Shown one piece after another: positions 1-8,492 of a DNA stretch of 64,000 nt. The stretch's first letter is position 1. Each line of letters starts with the position of its first letter. Origin of the DNA: Bacteroidales bacterium (GTDB lineage Bacteria; Bacteroidota; Bacteroidia; Bacteroidales; WCHB1-69); NCBI GenBank assembly GCA_017617445.1, contig JAFZWE010000001.1:1-64000 (forward strand), in the 5' to 3' direction. Both the position numbers and the translations under genes were made by a program. The notes under the pieces are model-generated. The model saw only the letters and a program-made list of their open reading frames with translations, searched no databases and was not told the DNA's origin.

Positions 1-367
1 TGGAGGGGTGGGGGGCGGGAGCAGCGGGGGCCACCTCCTCTTGAGCGGAGGGGGTGACTTGGGCCAGTGCACGACTGTCCGTGGAAGCAAGATTTTTCTG
101 AGGGGGCGTAGCCACTGGGACAGAGGCCGTTGGACGGGAGGTCTGTACCGGCTCCCGGAGGGTGTGGGCGATCCACAGGCTGGCCCCGATGATGAGGGCG
201 AACCCCGCGGCAATCGATGTAATCCGTCGCACACGACGCCACAAAAAGAGCTTGCGGCTTTCCTCTTCAGAAATCAGCTTCATTACCTGCTCAGGCAACT
301 TTTCAAAATAGCCGTCAGGCACTCGGAAAGTCTCTTTCCCCTTATGTTCTTCAAGAAAATCTTCCAT
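1..367 (-). CDS. Anti-sigma-like single-pass membrane protein, C-terminus cut by window edge
   Basis: The minus strand is open from an ATG at 367 to the window edge, giving 122 residues with no stop. The first 35 residues contain FRVPDGYFEKLPEQVM, a leader often seen in Bacteroidota proteins encoded just after ECF sigma factors. A membrane segment spans about residues 51-67 (SIAAGFALIIGASLWIA). A Pro/Ala/Gln-rich stretch, presumably a periplasmic stalk, then runs off the edge. A role as an anti-sigma or sigma-associated membrane protein is inferred from this layout only; the sigma gene would lie outside the window or may be absent. It follows the hydrogenase-like gene by 77 bases in the same direction, but no functional tie is visible. 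Confidence 0.6.
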   Translation of the reverse strand, partial: MEDFLEEHKGKETFRVPDGYFEKLPEQVMKLISEEESRKLFLWRRVRRITSIAAGFALIIGASLWIAHTLREPVQTSRPTASVPVATPPQKNLASTDSRALAQVTPSAQEEVAPAAPAPHPS

Positions 368-444
368 TTTTTTCGGAAAAAACGCACCCACTGACTATTC
401 TACAAGTGCAGGGTTTAAAAAGTGTATGATTTTTTTTGAAAAAA

Positions 445-1812
445 TTATTCCAAATCCAAATGTTTGATGGAGTCCTTGTCCACCTTGACCTCGCCCCACA
501 CTTTCTTGGTGATTTTCAATGCCTCTGCGGTGGTGAGTTTGTCGGTCTGCTCAAGAATGCGCTGCACGAAGAAGCACTGCCGGATATCGGCCTTGTTGTT
601 GACGACGGCTTCGGCCAGGGCCTTGCAGGTCTGGTAGCCACAGATACGGCAGTCCACCTTGGGCAGGTCATTGGTGATTTCAAACACTTTTTTCATCTTG
701 CGCATGGCCACGGAGATGTTGTCGTCCAACTTGTCCATGGAGCGGGGCTGCACTTCCCCGACAGTGATATTTTCACGCAGGAACTCTCTGTAGTTGAGAA
801 TGTTGTTTTCTTGCGGAGTGACAGTCTTAGGCCGTTGCTTGGCGCGTTTTTTCTGCCGTTCGGCAATAAGGAAACGGTTGCCCGCACACAAGATACCGCC
901 GGCACAACTCTCATCGCACGCCCTCAGCTCCAGAAAATCAATGTCGTCAATGTCCTCGTTTTCCAACTTGTCCAGGAAAGCAGAAACATTGTGCACCTCG
1001 TCAATGGCAAGGTTACGTCCTGTGGTGATATCCTTCACTTCGCCGCCTGTCAGCGACCACAAGATGCTGTTCTTGGACAGCGGATGGAAGTCAAATTCAT
1101 CCTCCCGCAAAGTGTAAACCCCCTGTTTGATAATACGAAAAACCTTGTTATACAGATAGTTCATATTAATCACTCCATCAATATTGGATTTCTCCTCCCC
1201 CACTGGGCTTTTCACGGCTGCGATTTTGGCCGCACAGGGGGAGACATAAAAGATGCCGATATCTTCGGGATTCACCCCGCGTTCGGTCAGCACACGGCGG
1301 ATATAGAGGGCGGTCACGTCCAACGGAGGCTTGGTCAGCAACAGATTTTCCACCAGCGAGGGGTATTTCACCTGGATCAGCCGCACGATGGCGGGACAGA
1401 AGGAGGAGATGACGGGACCGTCATGTTCCTGTTTCATCCGCTCATTGATCAGCTCTTTCAGCACGTCCACGCTCTTTTCTACCTCATACACATACTGGAA
1501 GCCAAGATGATAAATGGCCGACAGGATGGCGCGTTGGCTGACTTTCTCCGGAAACTGAGCGCTGAAGATGGAGGGGATGAGGATGACCGGGCACTTGTAG
1601 TTGTAGATGGTCTCAAAGTCGTCCTGCTCAATGTAGATGGCGTTCATGGGGCAGGTCTGGTAGCACATGCCACAATCGATGCAGCGGTTGGCGTCCAGGA
1701 TGGGCCGTCCGTCCTCCACATGGATGGAGCAGGTGGGGCACACGCTGGTGCAGTGCGAGCAGCCGATGCAGAGGTCGTATTTGAATTTGAGCGCGTGGTG
1801 GATATATTCCAT
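445..1812 (-). CDS. [FeFe]-hydrogenase-like Fe-S protein, putative sensory (HydS-like) type
   Basis: This 455-residue protein begins with two [4Fe-4S] ferredoxin motifs (Cys15/18/21/25 and Cys44/47/50/54). An iron-hydrogenase large-subunit domain follows, and a C-terminal Fe-S domain has Cys388/391/396/413. The H-cluster cysteine equivalents appear kept: SSFCP (Cys139), SPCAAK (Cys193) and ACDESC (Cys299, Cys303). The residue just before Cys139 is Phe, whereas catalytic enzymes have the proton-transferring Cys there (TSCCP). Loss of that Cys is known in putative sensory hydrogenases. The next two genes upstream encode a HATPase and a DRTGG protein, a set also found beside HydABC hydrogenases in Thermotoga and clostridia. 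Function inferred: H2 or redox sensing rather than bulk H2 production. Whether an H-cluster is assembled cannot be seen. Confidence 0.75.
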   Translation of the reverse strand: MEYIHHALKFKYDLCIGCSHCTSVCPTCSIHVEDGRPILDANRCIDCGMCYQTCPMNAIYIEQDDFETIYNYKCPVILIPSIFSAQFPEKVSQRAILSAIYHLGFQYVYEVEKSVDVLKELINERMKQEHDGPVISSFCPAIVRLIQVKYPSLVENLLLTKPPLDVTALYIRRVLTERGVNPEDIGIFYVSPCAAKIAAVKSPVGEEKSNIDGVINMNYLYNKVFRIIKQGVYTLREDEFDFHPLSKNSILWSLTGGEVKDITTGRNLAIDEVHNVSAFLDKLENEDIDDIDFLELRACDESCAGGILCAGNRFLIAERQKKRAKQRPKTVTPQENNILNYREFLRENITVGEVQPRSMDKLDDNISVAMRKMKKVFEITNDLPKVDCRICGYQTCKALAEAVVNNKADIRQCFFVQRILEQTDKLTTAEALKITKKVWGEVKVDKDSIKHLDLE

Positions 1813-1824
1813 GAATTGTGTGTT

Positions 1825-2235
1825 TTAGAAGTAGTTGACAATTTCCACTGTGGTACCCTTGCCGACCACAGAGGTGACGGTGAGCTTGTCGGAATTGCTC
1901 TGCATGTTGGGGAGGCCCATACCTGCGCCGAAGCCCATCTCACGCACTTCAGGCGAGGCGGTGGAATAACCCTTTTGCATGGCCTGGTCAATGTCGGGGA
2001 TACCCGGCCCTTCGTCCTCCAGTTTGATGCTGACGCTGTTTTCCTCCAGATCCACAAAGATGGTGCCGCGGTAGGCGTGCGCCACAATGTTGACTTCGGC
2101 TTCATACAGGGCCACTACGGTGCGTTTGACAATCATCGGGTCTACGCCCAGTTGCTTCATCATCTTCTTTACAACGCTGGAAGTGGTACCCGCATTGGTG
2201 AAGTCCCCGCCTTCCACTTGATATTCAAAATGCAT
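1825..2235 (-). CDS. Small HATPase (anti-sigma regulatory factor / RsbT-like)
   Basis: The 136-residue protein is a stand-alone GHKL ATP-binding domain. The N box is ALYEAEVNIVAHAY (about residues 43-56), the G1 box DEGPGIPD and the G2 region GFGAGMGLPNM. It resembles RsbW/RsbT-type regulators that phosphorylate or sequester protein partners. It starts 11 bases after the DRTGG gene and ends 12 bases before the hydrogenase-like gene, so the three are probably one transcript. Inferred role: output or partner of the hydrogenase-like sensor. No histidine kinase dimerisation domain is present. Confidence 0.8.
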   Translation of the reverse strand: MHFEYQVEGGDFTNAGTTSSVVKKMMKQLGVDPMIVKRTVVALYEAEVNIVAHAYRGTIFVDLEENSVSIKLEDEGPGIPDIDQAMQKGYSTASPEVREMGFGAGMGLPNMQSNSDKLTVTSVVGKGTTVEIVNYF

Positions 2236-2246
2236 TTTCCAAAATT

Positions 2247-2594
2247 TTAATACACGCCGGACAGTTGTGCACCGAACAGCAGGCCTGAGGTGCGGTACAG
2301 CGAGAAATCGGTCGTGATCAACACCATCTCGTTGTCTTCCGCCAGCTCCCGCATCTCCTCGGTGACTTTCTTGCCACGGACAAACATGATAACTTTAATG
2401 TCCGACATTTCGCACGTGCGGATGGTCTGCATGTTGCAGAGACCGGTGATCAGCATGACGGTCTTGTCGGTTTTGAGGGTGAGCACATCGCTCATGAGGT
2501 CGGAGGCAAATGCGCAATCGACCTCTTTGTTTGAAAGTGTCTCTCCTTCAACAATCGTGCCTTCAATTAATGAAATGATTTGCTGGATTTTCAT
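2247..2594 (-). CDS. DRTGG domain protein
   Basis: The 115-residue protein starts MKIQQIISLIEGTIV. The ATG at 2594 is preferred over an upstream in-frame one because the longer version adds a non-conserved Cys/Lys-rich stretch overlapping the intergenic AT-rich region. It looks like a DRTGG domain, a small fold seen in phosphotransacetylase and CBS proteins and also encoded next to [FeFe]-hydrogenase modules. It is the first gene of the minus-strand set with the HATPase and the hydrogenase-like protein. Its biochemical role is not known; ligand binding is only a guess from the family. Confidence 0.65.
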   Translation of the reverse strand: MKIQQIISLIEGTIVEGETLSNKEVDCAFASDLMSDVLTLKTDKTVMLITGLCNMQTIRTCEMSDIKVIMFVRGKKVTEEMRELAEDNEMVLITTDFSLYRTSGLLFGAQLSGVY

Positions 2595-2712
2595 TATGGT
2601 TTCAATGGTTAAAAAACAGGGTGCAAAAATAGGATTTTTTTTGCAGTGGCTGTTCAATTCTGGCGGATTTGCACATTTTATTTTTTTTAGAATCCACATT
2701 GTAGATTTTTTT

Positions 2713-2720
2713 TAATTTTG
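2713..2720 (+). promoter_or_regulatory. -7 promoter box TAATTTTG
   Basis: Bacteroidota-type -7 element (TAnnTTTG) followed by CCGC, about 54 bases before the lipoprotein start at 2774. It probably drives the three-gene operon ending at 6357. Confidence 0.6.
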
Positions 2721-2773
2721 CCGCATGAAAAAAAACACTTTGCTGAAAATCTTCACAATGAGTTCAAAATCGC

Positions 2774-3535
2774 ATGAGTAAAAATCAACTGTTTGTTTTT
2801 TTGTTGGTTATAATATCGTTGGCTGGCTGCTCCCGTCATCAAAAAGAGGAGGGCGGAGACGCAGTGAAGATTCTCTTCAGTGGAAGTGTGCAAGGAGGGG
2901 ATGGACAAGCGCTTTTCCTGACGCACATCACACCGGAATTGCCCCAGGGGTTGTGCAGCAGTGCCGTGTCAAAGGGAGGCGGTTTCACCTTGAGCTGCAC
3001 CCCGGAGAACGAAGAGCCCGCCTTCTACCGCATCGGCTTCAACGAACAGAACTGTCTGGTCACTTTGGCCAAAAAAGGAGAGAAAATCAATTTCAACATT
3101 AAAGACGCCTCACGCATCTCCCGCCATTATACTGCCACCGGCTCCAAAGATGCCGAATTGATGTGCGAACTGGACCAGAAACTCTCCCTCTTCAATGACT
3201 CCATGGAGGTGCTCAGCAGCTGGTACAACGCAAGAATCCACGATGACACCCTGCGTGCATTCATCGACAGCTGCTACCTGCTCATCAAAGGGCACCATAC
3301 AGAATACCTCAGAAATTTCATCCACCAGAACAGCAACTCTCTCTCCATCATCATCGCTTTCTATCAAACATGCACCATGGGAGCATTTTTCAACGAAAAA
3401 GAGGAACTGGAACTGATGGAAACCATGCTACAATCCCTGAAAAAGAACTACCCCAAGAACGAAAACGTCCGATGGCTGCAAGAGAGAATTGAGAAAATCA
3501 GGGCGCTACAGCAAAATGAAAACCCAAATGTTTAA
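2774..3535 (+). CDS. DUF4369-like lipoprotein
   Basis: The 253-residue protein has a type II signal peptide with the lipobox SLAGCSR (Cys at about residue 19), so it should be a membrane-anchored lipoprotein. Residues about 30-115 look like the beta-rich DUF4369 domain that precedes thioredoxin folds in Bacteroidota TlpA-like lipoproteins. Here no CxxC thioredoxin domain follows; the remaining ~130 residues are predicted helical. The gene heads a set with 16 bases to the next lipoprotein gene. Function unknown; a stress or envelope role would be a guess. Confidence 0.6.
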   Translation: MSKNQLFVFLLVIISLAGCSRHQKEEGGDAVKILFSGSVQGGDGQALFLTHITPELPQGLCSSAVSKGGGFTLSCTPENEEPAFYRIGFNEQNCLVTLAKKGEKINFNIKDASRISRHYTATGSKDAELMCELDQKLSLFNDSMEVLSSWYNARIHDDTLRAFIDSCYLLIKGHHTEYLRNFIHQNSNSLSIIIAFYQTCTMGAFFNEKEELELMETMLQSLKKNYPKNENVRWLQERIEKIRALQQNENPNV

Positions 3536-3551
3536 TTAATACCATTCAACA

Positions 3552-4526
3552 ATGAAAAAATTATCTTTACTTTTTTCTTTTCTCCTGATGATGGTGATGC
3601 TCACCTCCTGTGGAGATAAAAAAATCTTTTCCTGCATTCCCGAATCGGCAGACATCGTAGCCGTTGTGGATTTGTCCTCTACTTCCAGCGACAAGGAGTT
3701 GGACAAGGGCCAATTGGACAAAATGATGGATGAGATGGGAATTCCCAAAGAACAGCGCGAAATCATCATCAAATTCGCCGACGATCCCAAATCCGTGGGT
3801 GTCAACCTGATGAAAAAATTCGCCCTTTACATTGACGTGGATGAAAAGGACCTTGGACTTGAATCCGCAGGCTGCATCATTCCTGTGCTCAGCGATGACA
3901 ATCTCGCCGAAACCATGAACACATTGAACAAGAAGGACAATGGCTTCTTCTGTTTCAAAAACATCCAAACTCAAAACGATTTCTCCTTTGTCTATCCTTT
4001 TGAAAAAAATGATGTGAAAGACGTCATCATCGGATGGAACAGCAATGTGATGATGATTCTGGCCAAGGAAAAAGTCTCCCCGGCAGATCTGGACAAGTGC
4101 TTCCACAACGACAAAAACAGCAGCATCCTGGCCAACAAGGATTTCAATACTTTCAAGAAGAACCTGACCACCCTGAACATCTGGTGCAAATCTGACGCAT
4201 TCGTTGAAATCGCAGAAGAAGAACCCGAGGTGAAAGATTTCCTCCGCGAGGCCAACCTTAGCCTTGCCGGAAATTACGCCCATATCCACTTGACAATGGA
4301 CAAGGAAGAATACAAGCTTGAGGTCAAACTGCGCACCAACGAAAGCCTGCAAAATGCCGACAACATGAAAGTCATGAAGGCAGTCAGAAAATTTGTAGAA
4401 AACATTATGCCCACTGCAAGCCCCGAACCCGACTGGAACGACTATTCCTATAACTACGAAGAAACCGTAGAACAGACCGCGGAATATGCCAAGGAGGCAG
4501 ATTGGGAAGACGATTACGATTTTTAA
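3552..4526 (+). CDS. DUF4836-like lipoprotein
   Basis: The 324-residue protein has a lipoprotein signal (MLTSCGDKK, Cys at about residue 20). The mature start, IPESADIVAVVDLSS, resembles Bacteroidota DUF4836 proteins, which begin IPKDA-x-VV-x-D. The C-terminus is acidic and Tyr/Glu-rich. It follows the DUF4369-like gene by 16 bases and precedes a T9SS protein by 43 bases, so co-transcription is likely. No enzyme motif is seen and the molecular function is unknown. Confidence 0.6.
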   Translation: MKKLSLLFSFLLMMVMLTSCGDKKIFSCIPESADIVAVVDLSSTSSDKELDKGQLDKMMDEMGIPKEQREIIIKFADDPKSVGVNLMKKFALYIDVDEKDLGLESAGCIIPVLSDDNLAETMNTLNKKDNGFFCFKNIQTQNDFSFVYPFEKNDVKDVIIGWNSNVMMILAKEKVSPADLDKCFHNDKNSSILANKDFNTFKKNLTTLNIWCKSDAFVEIAEEEPEVKDFLREANLSLAGNYAHIHLTMDKEEYKLEVKLRTNESLQNADNMKVMKAVRKFVENIMPTASPEPDWNDYSYNYEETVEQTAEYAKEADWEDDYDF

Positions 4527-4569
4527 ACTTACAGCAAGTGGAAAGTAACCAGCAAATAAAATTACAATT

Positions 4570-6357
4570 ATGAAAAAAATCCTGAATGTTTTGACAGTAA
4601 TGGCCCTGCTGATATTCGGCATGGCTTCTGTTTCCGCACAGACACCTGTATTTTCGGAAGATTTCTCCGCAGTGACAGAGGCGGGCACCCAGCAGTGCCA
4701 TGCCAGCGGCTATGCTTTCAACACCAACGAACTGGGAACTGTCCTCCCCGGCTGGTCCAGCGCCGATGAGAATCTCAAAATCTATCCCGCTGACGGCAAG
4801 GTGAAAATGGGAACAGGCTCTATCAAGGGTACCCTCCGCACCCCCGCCATCGACCTCTCCGGCACCAGCGGCGTCATCTCCCTCTACTTTGACGCCAAGG
4901 CCTGGAACAGCTCTAGCGAAAAAACACAGCTCGTCGTCAAAGTGAACGACCAGAGCTTCGTAGTGGACAGCCTGCCCAAGGTCAACACCGCAGACACCAG
5001 CTTCTGCGATATGAGAACCTACCACATTGAATGTGCCGCCGGCAATACCGCTGTCATCACCTTTGAAGGCTACCAGGATGCCAACTCCCGCTTCTTTATC
5101 GACAATGTGGTGGTGTATGCCAGCACAGAACCCGACCTCTATGTGGAAGTCAGCCCGTCAGCCACCCTCAACATGGTGCCGCTCAACAGCAGCCAGACCT
5201 TCACCATCAGCGCCAGCGCCCTGAACTTCTCCCCGAGCGAGAACACAACAGTCACCCTCAACGGCGCCAGCGAGTTCACCTGCAACACCACTTCCATCAG
5301 CGCTGCTGAACTGACTGCAACCGCCTCCTTTGATGTGAACTTCGTCACGGCCAATGCCGGCACCTTCACCACCACCGTCACCCTGACCCACGGTGACATC
5401 GTGAAGAATGTGCTGCTCACTGTCAACGCCGCCGAAATCATTGAAGTGGCTACCATCCGCGAACTTCGCAACCTCATTGACAACAGCGACATCACCGCCA
5501 ACTACACCGATTCCACCCTTTACAAATACACTGGAGAAGCTCTCATCACCCAGACCTTCCGCAGTGGCAGCTACAACAAGTGGATGCAGGACGAAACCGG
5601 CGCCATCCAGCTCTATGACCCGAGCCTCCATATCGTTTCCGTCGGCCAAGACCGCAGCATCACCAACTTGGTAGGCAACCTCTGCAACTATTTTGGCTAT
5701 GTGGAATTCAAGGTGCAGGCAGGTTTGGCCGCCACCGACATCAACCCCTTCCCCTCCATCAACATTCAACCTCGCATCATCACCCTGCAAAACCTGCAGG
5801 ATGAAACCTTCATGGACTCCATCCAGGGGATGCTGGTGGAACTGGAATGCGTCTCCTTTGAGGCTACCGGCAACTTCACCAAGTATGTGCGTTATGCCGC
5901 TTCCGATGGTTCCTTCACTGACACCACAGCACTTTATTTCTCTGGTGCTTACGACACTTATGTGGATGAACCCATCCCCAGCGGAAGCGTTTCCGTCATC
6001 GGCGTGAACGTACGCACCGCAGTGCAGATCAGCAGCAATGCTTCCGACGGACGCTATCCGTCCAGATATTACATCTACCCGCGTGAGATGGGGAACTGCA
6101 CCGGCGTGGAGGAAAATGAAGGCGCACAAGCCATCACCGTTTACCCGAATCCGACCTCCGGCATGGTACACCTCCACATCGCTTCCGCTGCCACCACCGT
6201 TCACATTTACAATATGTATGGCGCATGGGTGGGCACACAGAACGTTCAGGAAGGAGACAACACCCTGAACCTGAGCGATATGAGCAATGGAATGTATTTC
6301 CTGAGAATCTACAACGGCAACCAGCCCGTGGGCAATGCCAAAGTGGTGAGACAATAG
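4570..6357 (+). CDS. Secreted T9SS type A protein with N-terminal jelly-roll-like domain
   Basis: The 595-residue protein has a signal peptide cut near residue 24 (VSAQ). Residues about 25-190 (start PVFSEDFS, end FFIDNVVVYA) resemble a cleaved-adhesin or choice-of-anchor-J jelly roll. A beta-rich segment to about 290 follows, then an OB-fold-like region, about 290-510, of the kind in DUF5689 proteins (ATIRELRNLI, ETGAIQLYDPS). The C-terminus, about 520-595, is a type A T9SS sorting domain (ITVYPNPTSG, GMYFLRIYNG, KVVRQ). It should cross the outer membrane by T9SS and be anchored or released at the surface. A strong terminator follows at 6379. Substrate or ligand unknown. Confidence 0.8.
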   Translation: MKKILNVLTVMALLIFGMASVSAQTPVFSEDFSAVTEAGTQQCHASGYAFNTNELGTVLPGWSSADENLKIYPADGKVKMGTGSIKGTLRTPAIDLSGTSGVISLYFDAKAWNSSSEKTQLVVKVNDQSFVVDSLPKVNTADTSFCDMRTYHIECAAGNTAVITFEGYQDANSRFFIDNVVVYASTEPDLYVEVSPSATLNMVPLNSSQTFTISASALNFSPSENTTVTLNGASEFTCNTTSISAAELTATASFDVNFVTANAGTFTTTVTLTHGDIVKNVLLTVNAAEIIEVATIRELRNLIDNSDITANYTDSTLYKYTGEALITQTFRSGSYNKWMQDETGAIQLYDPSLHIVSVGQDRSITNLVGNLCNYFGYVEFKVQAGLAATDINPFPSINIQPRIITLQNLQDETFMDSIQGMLVELECVSFEATGNFTKYVRYAASDGSFTDTTALYFSGAYDTYVDEPIPSGSVSVIGVNVRTAVQISSNASDGRYPSRYYIYPREMGNCTGVEENEGAQAITVYPNPTSGMVHLHIASAATTVHIYNMYGAWVGTQNVQEGDNTLNLSDMSNGMYFLRIYNGNQPVGNAKVVRQ

Positions 6358-6378
6358 TCTTCCCTATATTCCCCCAAA

Positions 6379-6408
6379 ATGGCCCCGCAACCCGGGGCCA
6401 TTTTTTTT
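6379..6408 (+). terminator. Intrinsic terminator after T9SS protein operon
   Basis: Nine-base arms ATGGCCCCG and CGGGGCCAT around a short loop are followed by eight T residues. Confidence 0.9.
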
Positions 6409-6545
6409 CATCATATATTCAGAATACAACCTGTCAGAAGATGAAAGGGAGGAAGGGATGAAAAGAATGCTGTTAATGCCTAAATTAGGTTGACCGGTTG
6501 TCATCTTTTAATTTTTTCATCTCTTTCTCGTGTGCAAAGATAGCG

Positions 6546-6590
6546 AATTCTCAATTTTCATTTTTCAGTTGAATTCCGTATTTTTGCCGC
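6546..6590 (+). repeat. Duplicated promoter region, copy 1
   Basis: A 22-base block starting AATTCTCAATTTTC and the downstream AATTCCGTATTTTTGCCGC are repeated at 8441-8492 before queF. The second copy has a short extra AATTCTC-type insertion. The kinase gene and hairpin repeats lie between the copies. Confidence 0.7.
6579..6586 (+). promoter_or_regulatory. -7 promoter box TATTTTTG
   Basis: TAnnTTTG box followed by CCGC, 20 bases before the kinase ATG at 6607, implying a very short leader. Confidence 0.7.
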
Positions 6591-6606
6591 ATCAAAAAAC
6601 AGTATC

Positions 6607-8109
6607 ATGCAGAATAAAAATGTCTTGAATTACACCCTCCTCCGTCCGTTGGGAAAAGGTGGCATGGCGGAGGTGTGGTATGCTGAAAATGAAATCGGTA
6701 ATATCGCGGCGGTGAAAATCCTCAACGAAGATTTGTCGCACAATGCGCAGATTGTGGAGCGTTTCCGCAATGAGGCCAAAATCACCGTAAAACTGAAGCA
6801 CCCCAACATCCGGCAAGTGTACGATTTCGCCACCATCGACGGTCGTCCCTGCATGGTGATGGAGTACTTGGAGGGCGACGACCTCCACTCTCGCATGAAG
6901 CATGGCGAGCGGTTTACTGACGAACGAATCAAAAAGTGGTGGAACCAGTTGGCCTCCGCCCTCAACTACACCCATGCACAGGGCATAGTGCACCGCGACA
7001 TCAAGCCCTCCAACGTCTTCATTGACGGCGAGGACAATGTGAAGCTGCTGGACTTCGGCATCGCGAAGGTGCAGGAGGGCATCACCATGACCCAGACGGG
7101 GGCCACGATGGGCACGCTGATGTACATGAGCCCGGAGCAGGTGTTGGATTCCAAGCACATTGATGCGAAAACCGACTGTTACTCCTTGGCAGTGAGTTTC
7201 GTTCACCTGCTCACGGGGAATGCCCCCTATGATACCACCACAACCAACGATTATTCCATTCGCAAGGGCATTGTGGAGGTACCGCTGGACCTGACGGGTG
7301 TACCCACCGAGTGGCAGAGTTTCCTGCAACCTTACTTAGCCAAAAATCCGGCGGAACGACCCGCGCTGAGAGAGTTCTCCGCGGAAACAAGCCACAGCGG
7401 TTTTGTCCCACCCATTCCCCCATCGGCACCCGCCTCGGAGGAAACCTTCGTGGGCTCCCAAACCGTGGCTGCCGCGAAAGCAGCGGAGGAAGGCACGATG
7501 ATAGAAGGCACGGCTCCGACTACAAAACCATCGGGAGAAACTGTTGTTCAGGGAAAGGCAAAAAAACAAGCCCCAGCGAAACCGAAGAAAAAGCGCAAAG
7601 GGCTGATTATCGGAATAATTGTGGCAGCGGTGTTGCTGGTAGGTGGCGGGGTGACGCTGGCGTTGCTGCTGGGAGGCGGAGGCGGAAACAATTACGATTA
7701 CAACGAACCGTCGTACGAAGAAGAAATATATGCTCCAGAAGCGGAAACAGCTGAGCCAGTGGTGGCGGAGGAGACAACAGATAGCACAGAAAATGCAGTA
7801 AATCTCACAGGGACGAAGTGGGAGGTGCGGATGAGCTGGGCTTACCTTAGTATTACATTCACATCTGACCACACCTTGACCTCCTACGGATACTATATTG
7901 ATGGGGACGGAGAAGAAGGCTATGGCGCTTGGAGGGCCTCTCCGTTATACTATTCTTTAAATGGAAACATTGGCCAAATATATTCGAGTAGTGGTGGGGC
8001 TTTGGGAGATTTTTACATTCAAAGTTTTAATGGTCATCCAAATGGATTGGTATTAACCACATATAATATGGAACCTGGGGATTACGGAGACGTGTTTTAT
8101 CTTGAATAG
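6607..8109 (+). CDS. Membrane-anchored PknB-type Ser/Thr protein kinase
   Basis: The 500-residue protein has an N-terminal eukaryotic-like kinase domain, about 8-258. It shows the glycine loop GKGGMAEV (16-23), catalytic Lys37, HRDIKPSN with Asp131, DFG at 149-151, and an activation segment ending MSPEQ. A Pro/Ala/Lys-rich linker leads to one membrane helix, about 333-355, and an external domain of about 120 residues starting LTGTKWEVR. That domain resembles small beta-sandwich or lipocalin-like sensor folds. All catalytic residues are present, so it is probably active. PASTA repeats, typical of Gram-positive PknB, are absent. It has its own promoter and is followed by a hairpin repeat array. 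Its signal is unknown. Confidence 0.9.
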   Translation: MQNKNVLNYTLLRPLGKGGMAEVWYAENEIGNIAAVKILNEDLSHNAQIVERFRNEAKITVKLKHPNIRQVYDFATIDGRPCMVMEYLEGDDLHSRMKHGERFTDERIKKWWNQLASALNYTHAQGIVHRDIKPSNVFIDGEDNVKLLDFGIAKVQEGITMTQTGATMGTLMYMSPEQVLDSKHIDAKTDCYSLAVSFVHLLTGNAPYDTTTTNDYSIRKGIVEVPLDLTGVPTEWQSFLQPYLAKNPAERPALREFSAETSHSGFVPPIPPSAPASEETFVGSQTVAAAKAAEEGTMIEGTAPTTKPSGETVVQGKAKKQAPAKPKKKRKGLIIGIIVAAVLLVGGGVTLALLLGGGGGNNYDYNEPSYEEEIYAPEAETAEPVVAEETTDSTENAVNLTGTKWEVRMSWAYLSITFTSDHTLTSYGYYIDGDGEEGYGAWRASPLYYSLNGNIGQIYSSSGGALGDFYIQSFNGHPNGLVLTTYNMEPGDYGDVFYLE

Positions 8110-8115
8110 ACAGAC

Positions 8116-8351
8116 CGCAGGCCTACAGCCTGCGATCACCTGCCGGATATCTATTGTCTACCGAGGAACGCAGACCTGACGGACTGCGATTGTCTACCGG
8201 GCACCTATTGTCTACCGAGAACGCAGACCTGACGGCCTGCGATTACCTGCCGGATATCTATTACCTACCAGGGAACGCAGACCTGACGGCCTGCGATTGT
8301 CTACCGGGCACCTATTGTCTACCGAGGGACGCAGACCTGACGGCCTGCGAT
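8116..8351. repeat. Five-copy ~54-bp tandem repeat with internal hairpins
   Basis: The core CGCAGACCTGACGGCCTGCG begins at 8116 (variant with a perfect 7-bp stem), 8169, 8222, 8276 and 8330, spaced 53, 53, 54 and 54 bases. Each core can fold as a CGCAG/CTGCG hairpin. Spacers alternate between an ACCTGCCGGATATC form (copies 1, 3) and a TGTCTACCGGGCACC form (copies 2, 4), so a ~107-bp higher-order unit is also duplicated. The array starts right after the kinase stop. It is open in one frame from 8154 to 8393, but the 53-base steps break the repeat frame, so it is treated as non-coding. Confidence 0.85.
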
Positions 8352-8440
8352 GGTGCGTCATATTGGGATAATTTCTTAAATATGTATCAATAGTAATACA
8401 TGTTCAAGAAATGTGAAAATTTTCTCAATTTCCGATTTCC

Positions 8441-8492
8441 AATTCTCAATTTTCATTTTTCAATTCTCAGTTTAATTCCGTATTTTTGCCGC
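8441..8492 (+). repeat. Duplicated promoter region, copy 2
   Basis: Matches 6546-6590: identical 22-base block, then AATTCCGTATTTTTGCCGCC. It serves as the queF promoter region. Confidence 0.7.
8481..8488 (+). promoter_or_regulatory. -7 promoter box TATTTTTG
   Basis: TAnnTTTG box followed by CCGCC, 46 bases before the preferred queF ATG at 8534. Confidence 0.7.

Noticed and set aside
436..2250. Long open frame of 604 codons on the plus strand
   Set aside because: It is antisense to three clear minus-strand genes with conserved Fe-S, HATPase and DRTGG motifs, and its translation shows no family features.
2725..2781. Eighteen-codon frame MKKNTLL... before the first lipoprotein
   Set aside because: It starts almost at the predicted transcription start, has no ribosome site and shows no sign of selection; it could only be a chance frame.
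8116..8351. Possible CRISPR array
   Set aside because: The spacers are repeated, not unique, and no cas gene is nearby.
8154..8393. Open frame with repeated NADLTACD peptide over the tandem hairpin array
   Set aside because: Two of four repeat steps are 53 bases and break the frame, there is no ribosome site, and the DNA stems explain the conservation better.
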